Positions 60,066 to 64,000 of a stretch of 64,000 bases of DNA are shown here, piece after piece. The stretch is from NCBI RefSeq assembly GCF_032397745.1, contig NZ_CP135921.1, forward strand, positions 8,296,501-8,360,500, given 5' to 3'. The notes under the pieces were generated by a model. It saw nothing but the letters and a program-made list of their open reading frames with translations. It had not been told where the DNA came from and did no database searches. The translations under genes were made by a program, and so were the position numbers. The stretch comes from Bradyrhizobium prioriisuperbiae. GTDB taxonomy: Bacteria > Pseudomonadota > Alphaproteobacteria > Rhizobiales > Xanthobacteraceae. Position 1 is the stretch's first letter; each line of letters opens with the position of its first letter.

Positions 60066-61148
60066 CTATTCTGCGGCTTGGATCAGAGAAAACAGATCGC
60101 CCGAATTGAACGGGTCCGGCCTATCTTGCGTGGCAATGATGGACACCTTTTTGGGGACCGGCTTCGACGGCGCCTGCGGAATAGTTTCGCCTGCCGCGGC
60201 CCGCTCACAGTTCTGGGCGGCCTGACGCCAATACGACGGCTTCAGTTCAGCCCCAATGGCACGTCGCCCCATCTGCAGCGAGACGTAAGGCTCTGACCCG
60301 ATGCCAGCGAACGGCGAGAACACGGTATCGCCTGGATTGCTCCACAACTCGAGACAACGGCGAATTGGCGTCAGCTGAAGCGGGGCGATGTGTGCTTCGT
60401 CCTGCTCTTCCCGAGCTTCCTTGCGGGACAGAACGTCGCTCTGCGCAATGTCCATCCACACCGGTTCGGCGTAGCGCTGCCACACGGCGACGCTGTAGCC
60501 CGGCTCGCCAGGGTGGACGATGCACGGAACCATCTTCTGCTGTTGCTCGTCCCACGTCCGACTTTCGAGCGGACCATCCGGCGTCGTCTCGTCACCATAA
60601 TAGGCGTCGAACTCACCGGACACGGGCTCCGGGTTAACGCCATGTTTGCGCATCGTGACGATGTAATCGGGCACAGCCATCCGAGAGATGGCGGAGTCCT
60701 TCTTGATCTGCTTGTGCAGCAGGCCGATGGCCTTGGTGCGCTGCATGGCCGACACCGGGTCTTTCCGGATGACGACTTCCGAGTGGAAATGGAAGCCGAC
60801 TTCCTGATGGGCCTTGATAATGTCGCCGCGGAAGTCGCGCAGGCCAATGAACCCGTCGCGCAGCTTCGACGTCGGCAGGTTCATGCAATGGATGGATGTG
60901 AGTCGCCCCGGCTTTGTGACGCGATAGATTTCCGCGATCAGAAACTTGTAGTGCTGCCAGAACTCGCCATCTGTTCGGCAATTGCTCATGTCCCGCGGAT
61001 CATCGGAGAACGTGTATAGGCTGATAAAGGGCGGACTATAGATCGTATAGTGCACGGACTCATCCGGCAACGACTTGGTCACGGCAACGCAATCGCCGTT
61101 CCACAGATGCCAGTTCTCGCCTGATGCCTGATTGATAATGCTGGTCAT
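60066..61148 (-). CDS. site-specific DNA methyltransferase
   Basis: 360 aa. Catalytic motif IV SPPF at residues 38-41, typical of N4-cytosine (beta class) enzymes, and AdoMet motif FAGIGSEP about residue 290; RRAIGAELKPSYW follows. Large target-recognition part in the middle. No restriction partner is adjacent; likely protects phage DNA. ATG 61148 overlaps the helicase stop. Confidence 0.87.
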   Translation of the reverse strand: MTSIINQASGENWHLWNGDCVAVTKSLPDESVHYTIYSPPFISLYTFSDDPRDMSNCRTDGEFWQHYKFLIAEIYRVTKPGRLTSIHCMNLPTSKLRDGFIGLRDFRGDIIKAHQEVGFHFHSEVVIRKDPVSAMQRTKAIGLLHKQIKKDSAISRMAVPDYIVTMRKHGVNPEPVSGEFDAYYGDETTPDGPLESRTWDEQQQKMVPCIVHPGEPGYSVAVWQRYAEPVWMDIAQSDVLSRKEAREEQDEAHIAPLQLTPIRRCLELWSNPGDTVFSPFAGIGSEPYVSLQMGRRAIGAELKPSYWRQAAQNCERAAAGETIPQAPSKPVPKKVSIIATQDRPDPFNSGDLFSLIQAAE

Positions 61149-62536
61149 GCTGCCCCTTTGAGCCAAGACGGGATGATGATGGACGTCTGGTGCGGGACAG
61201 GCGCACGAGCTCCACGGAGGGTCCGGGTCGTCAGATCCCGGGTATGCTTGGACATCTGCTCCGCCATATGCTCGGCCGCAGCTTCCTTGGCTGCGAGGTT
61301 ATCGACGACGGCGCCCTCAGCGGTCGATGCGATGAACCACGCGTTCACGGGGAGCGCTTGACCGAACCGCCAACACCGCCGGATGGCCTGGAAAAGCTGT
61401 TCAAAGCTGTCATTGAGGCCGACAAAGACCATGTCCGCGCAGCGCTGGAAGTTCATACCCCAGCCGGCGATCGATGGCTTGCTTACAAGGACCCGAACAG
61501 ACCCGTTGACGAATCCCATAAGGCGCTGGGTTTTCAGTTCAGGTGAGTGACTGCCTCGGACCTCGATGGCATCATGGATGGCCTCGGTGAGCATCTCCGA
61601 CTCGGCATTGGAGTTGCACCAAACCAGCCATGGACGATCCGGCATGGAGTTGACCAATGCAGCGGCGGCGCGGACCCGGTCCACGGTGCTGTCACGACGG
61701 GCACGGAGCCGCTCGGAGAGCGTATGTGCGACCGGCAGATCCGACGGGACCGTGATGAATTCCTTATTGAGCGCCGGCAGGTCATAGCCCGGCTCGTCAT
61801 ATCCCAACTCGCGCGGATGTCGCAGCATGACCGACCACGTCGACAGCCATGCCCAGAACTCTTGCTCAGCATGCCCCTTGAGTCGCCATTCGTCGACCGG
61901 CTTGCTGCCGTGGTTCTTGACGTTCGTTGCCTTCAACGACCCGTCATGGACGAACCACGTAGCCAGCATTTCCTTGGCGCTGCATACCCCGAGGAATTCG
62001 GCGTGGTTGCCGAGTTCGACGTAATCGTTCGGCGCCGGCGTTGCGGTGCACGGCAGTCGGAACGGAATGTCTTTGGTGAACTCGATGAGCTTGGCCCGGG
62101 TCTTGCTATCGTGGGCCTTGATGATGCTGGACTCATCCAGCACGATCCCGGAGAATTTGGACGGATCGAAATTGTCGATGCGATCGTAGTTTGTCACGAC
62201 GATTTTTGATCGCGCATCGTCCTGATGGGCGGCATACTCGACGGATTCGATGTTGAATTTCTGGGCCTCCTGCACCGTCTGGTGGGCCACAGCCAACGGT
62301 GCTAGGGCAAGAACGGGCCTCCGTGCATCACGACGAACAGCGTCGGCCCACGAAAGTTGCTGGAACGTCTTTCCCAAACCCGTGCCAGCGAACACCGCGG
62401 CGCGGCCTCGCTTGAGGCCCCATGTCACGATATCGCGCTGGAATGGGCGGAGAGCGCCGGGCAATTCGGAGATGACCGACAGCCCGACGGGCGCCGCTTC
62501 GATCGATTTGCGGGCGATGAAGTCGTCGTAATTCAT
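61145..62536 (-). CDS. SNF2/DEAD-type helicase
   Basis: 463 aa from ATG 62536. Walker A AGTGLGKT at residues 50-57, Walker B VLDESS, motif III TATPAP, C-terminal motifs VLVSKPSIAGWGMNFQRCAD and QAIRRCWRFGQ, an SF2/SNF2-like layout (Q..GR.wR.GQ). Phage DNA repair or replication helicase. Confidence 0.9.
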   Translation of the reverse strand: MNYDDFIARKSIEAAPVGLSVISELPGALRPFQRDIVTWGLKRGRAAVFAGTGLGKTFQQLSWADAVRRDARRPVLALAPLAVAHQTVQEAQKFNIESVEYAAHQDDARSKIVVTNYDRIDNFDPSKFSGIVLDESSIIKAHDSKTRAKLIEFTKDIPFRLPCTATPAPNDYVELGNHAEFLGVCSAKEMLATWFVHDGSLKATNVKNHGSKPVDEWRLKGHAEQEFWAWLSTWSVMLRHPRELGYDEPGYDLPALNKEFITVPSDLPVAHTLSERLRARRDSTVDRVRAAAALVNSMPDRPWLVWCNSNAESEMLTEAIHDAIEVRGSHSPELKTQRLMGFVNGSVRVLVSKPSIAGWGMNFQRCADMVFVGLNDSFEQLFQAIRRCWRFGQALPVNAWFIASTAEGAVVDNLAAKEAAAEHMAEQMSKHTRDLTTRTLRGARAPVPHQTSIIIPSWLKGAA

Positions 62537-63639
62537 GCCGCCTCGGCCCTTCGGTTCTTCGAGATGCAAACCGTCTGGACGTTGATCGCCGATGATTCCC
62601 CCGGATCGACAATACGAACCGGGTCCATCGTGCGGCGCAGATAGAAGCGCAACTTTTCTCCCCGCATCATCTGGCATGCACCAAGAAGCTGGCGAACAGG
62701 CATGCAGAACGATTTTCCGGCGGCACCAGAAACGTCGCATTCGATTGTCTCGGTGCCATCCCCCGCGCCGACAATCGAGGCCGAGATTTCATCTTCGCCC
62801 ACTACGACGTCCATCAGTCTTTCGTCGGCAAAGTCGGAGATGACAGCGAGGCGCGACAGGCATTCTGAAAATTCTTCGCTGTCGACATCGAAGAAACTGC
62901 CGCCGATTTCTGGGATCACGCTTCGGTATTGCTCAGGGTACTTCCCGTCGATGAGTTTCGAGCAATACGAACGAGAGCCGGACGAAATCCGCAGAACGTT
63001 GCTCGCCAAAGTGAGTTCCCCGGCCCCGATCTTGCCTATTTCATCGACGGCTGCTCTTGGAACGATGACGCCCGAAAATCCATCTGCGGGGACGTCGGTG
63101 GAAAATCGGACCAAATTGGCCGTAGAATATCCGCCCGAACAAAGCGCGCCCTCGTCGTCGTGGACATACACGCCGGAATAAACCGGCCTGGTGTCCTTGG
63201 GGTCCAGCATCGCTGCAGGGCGAACGAAGAGTTGTTCAATGTCAGCCTTCGTAATCTTGAAGGTCTTTCCGTCTCGCGGCTCAAGCCGCTGAGGAAATAT
63301 GTCCACCAGAAGAACGGGCAGCTTGTAGCGCGAGCGTCCGCATTTGACGGCAGCGAAAAGCCCGTCGACTTCGACCGCGACCGAGGCGCCCGACGGCATT
63401 CCGGTGACCAAGCGAACAAGCGGCTCGGCTGGCAGCGCGTATGCGCCCGACTGCAGGACATCAGCCGCAATCTTGGCCTCGCTGCACGAGTCCATGTCGT
63501 GGCCAAGCACGGTCACAGCATCGCCATCCGCGTCAACCCGGATGTGGTTGAGTATCGGAAAGTTAGCGTTGTTCTTGGTGCGGGCCTGGACCATCCGAAG
63601 CACGGACAGGAATTCGCCGGCGGGGAGTGAGAACTTCAT
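62533..63639 (-). CDS. phage DNA sliding clamp (DnaN-like)
   Basis: 368 aa, the length and three-part repeat of bacterial beta clamps: MKFSLPAGEFLSVLRMVQAR, NFPILNHIRVDADGDAVTVL, then LPVLLVDIFP, and a third domain ending in MPVRQLLGACQMM. Sequence diverges strongly from chromosomal DnaN. Starts ATGA-coupled to the coiled-coil gene. Confidence 0.85.
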   Translation of the reverse strand: MKFSLPAGEFLSVLRMVQARTKNNANFPILNHIRVDADGDAVTVLGHDMDSCSEAKIAADVLQSGAYALPAEPLVRLVTGMPSGASVAVEVDGLFAAVKCGRSRYKLPVLLVDIFPQRLEPRDGKTFKITKADIEQLFVRPAAMLDPKDTRPVYSGVYVHDDEGALCSGGYSTANLVRFSTDVPADGFSGVIVPRAAVDEIGKIGAGELTLASNVLRISSGSRSYCSKLIDGKYPEQYRSVIPEIGGSFFDVDSEEFSECLSRLAVISDFADERLMDVVVGEDEISASIVGAGDGTETIECDVSGAAGKSFCMPVRQLLGACQMMRGEKLRFYLRRTMDPVRIVDPGESSAINVQTVCISKNRRAEAA

Positions 63640-64000
63640 GCGATCCTCCCGATGGCATCATAGAGAGCGATGATCGCCCGACTGGGGCGATCAGTCTGCG
63701 GCACGACATAGCGCTGCACGCCAACCCGCTCGCATTCATCGAGGAATGTGGCGATAGCGTCGACCGGGTCGCCTTTATATTTGTCTTCGAGTTCGCTGAC
63801 CCGGCTCTCCGCCTCGGACAGCTCGACGCTGAGCCTGTCCCGATCCGTCGTCATCTCGGTCAACTCGCCCTCCGTCGCCCTAAGCGTGTCATTGAGACGT
63901 CCGATCTCTTCCTCAGAGTCGGCGAAATCCTCCAGGCGCTTGCTCAGCTTCTTGATTTCTTCCAAGGCGGTAGCGAGTTCGCCAAGATCGGATAGATTCA
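63636..64000 (-). CDS. coiled-coil phage protein (5' end outside window)
   Basis: Frame open to the right edge; at least 120 residues. Long coiled coil (EEIKKLSKRLEDFADSEEEI, RATEGELTEMTTDRDRLSVE) and a C-terminal VVPQTDRPSRAIIALYDAIG. Overlaps the clamp start by ATGA. Function unknown. Confidence 0.7.
   Translation of the reverse strand, partial: NLSDLGELATALEEIKKLSKRLEDFADSEEEIGRLNDTLRATEGELTEMTTDRDRLSVELSEAESRVSELEDKYKGDPVDAIATFLDECERVGVQRYVVPQTDRPSRAIIALYDAIGRIA

Noticed and set aside
60066..61148. Restriction-modification system
   Set aside because: A methyltransferase is present, but the adjacent genes are a helicase and ParB-like protein; no cognate restriction enzyme with matching layout was seen.
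1..64000. CRISPR arrays, rRNA genes, insertion sequences
   Set aside because: No regularly spaced direct repeats, no rRNA-like tracts, and no transposase or terminal inverted repeats were seen.

Overview
The window joins about 16.5 kb of alphaproteobacterial chromosome to about 47.5 kb of a prophage that runs past the right edge. The chromosomal genes (DUF2336, DUF1491, paired DUF1214/DUF1254, a DHA2-type MFS pump, LysR-rich layout, high GC) point to a Bradyrhizobium/Rhodopseudomonas-like member of the Nitrobacteraceae. Genus is an inference from gene content and coding style; nothing in the window proves it.

Chromosomal part (1-16,540): an OmpR-type response regulator cut by the left edge; a trypsin-like secreted protease; a 14-TM MFS exporter; a YcgN-type cysteine cluster protein; a bifunctional class A PBP followed by DUF1214 and DUF1254 envelope proteins; a LysR regulator divergent from a PACE-family efflux protein; an MBL-fold hydrolase divergent from a second LysR regulator; a LemA/DUF2207 membrane pair; a lipoprotein; a small conserved protein divergent from DUF2336 across a region with two CtrA-like boxes; and DUF1491, the last host gene.

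Prophage left arm (about 16.55-20.1 kb): plus-strand, mostly tiny genes of unknown function, with one HTH regulator, a two-TM protein and a zinc-ribbon protein. A sigma70-like promoter overlapped by an 18-bp palindrome drives the second half.

Prophage late region, minus strand (read from 49.8 kb down to 20.2 kb): HNH nuclease, TerS, TerL, portal, S49 prohead protease, HK97-type capsid, a seven-gene glycan cassette (glycosyltransferase-like and methyltransferase genes) inserted inside the head operon, head-tail connectors, tail tube, a lambda G/GT-style -1 frameshift pair, tape measure, tail tip proteins, DUF2793 protein, two tail fibres and a lysis module. It is a siphovirus-like, probably cos-type, phage. 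One methyltransferase gene on the plus strand interrupts this region as a moron.

Prophage early region, minus strand (64 kb down to 50.3 kb): coiled-coil protein, beta clamp, helicase, DNA methyltransferase, ParB-like protein, TSCPD and DUF3310 proteins, ThyX, HNH, GapR-like protein, nuclease, replication organiser, a run of small coupled genes, a NusG paralogue, a GIY-YIG nuclease and an initiator-like tRNA(CAT). Most neighbours overlap by 1-4 bases (ATGA, GTGA, TGATG), so this behaves as a long translationally coupled operon. No integrase and no attR are in the window; they should lie to the right.
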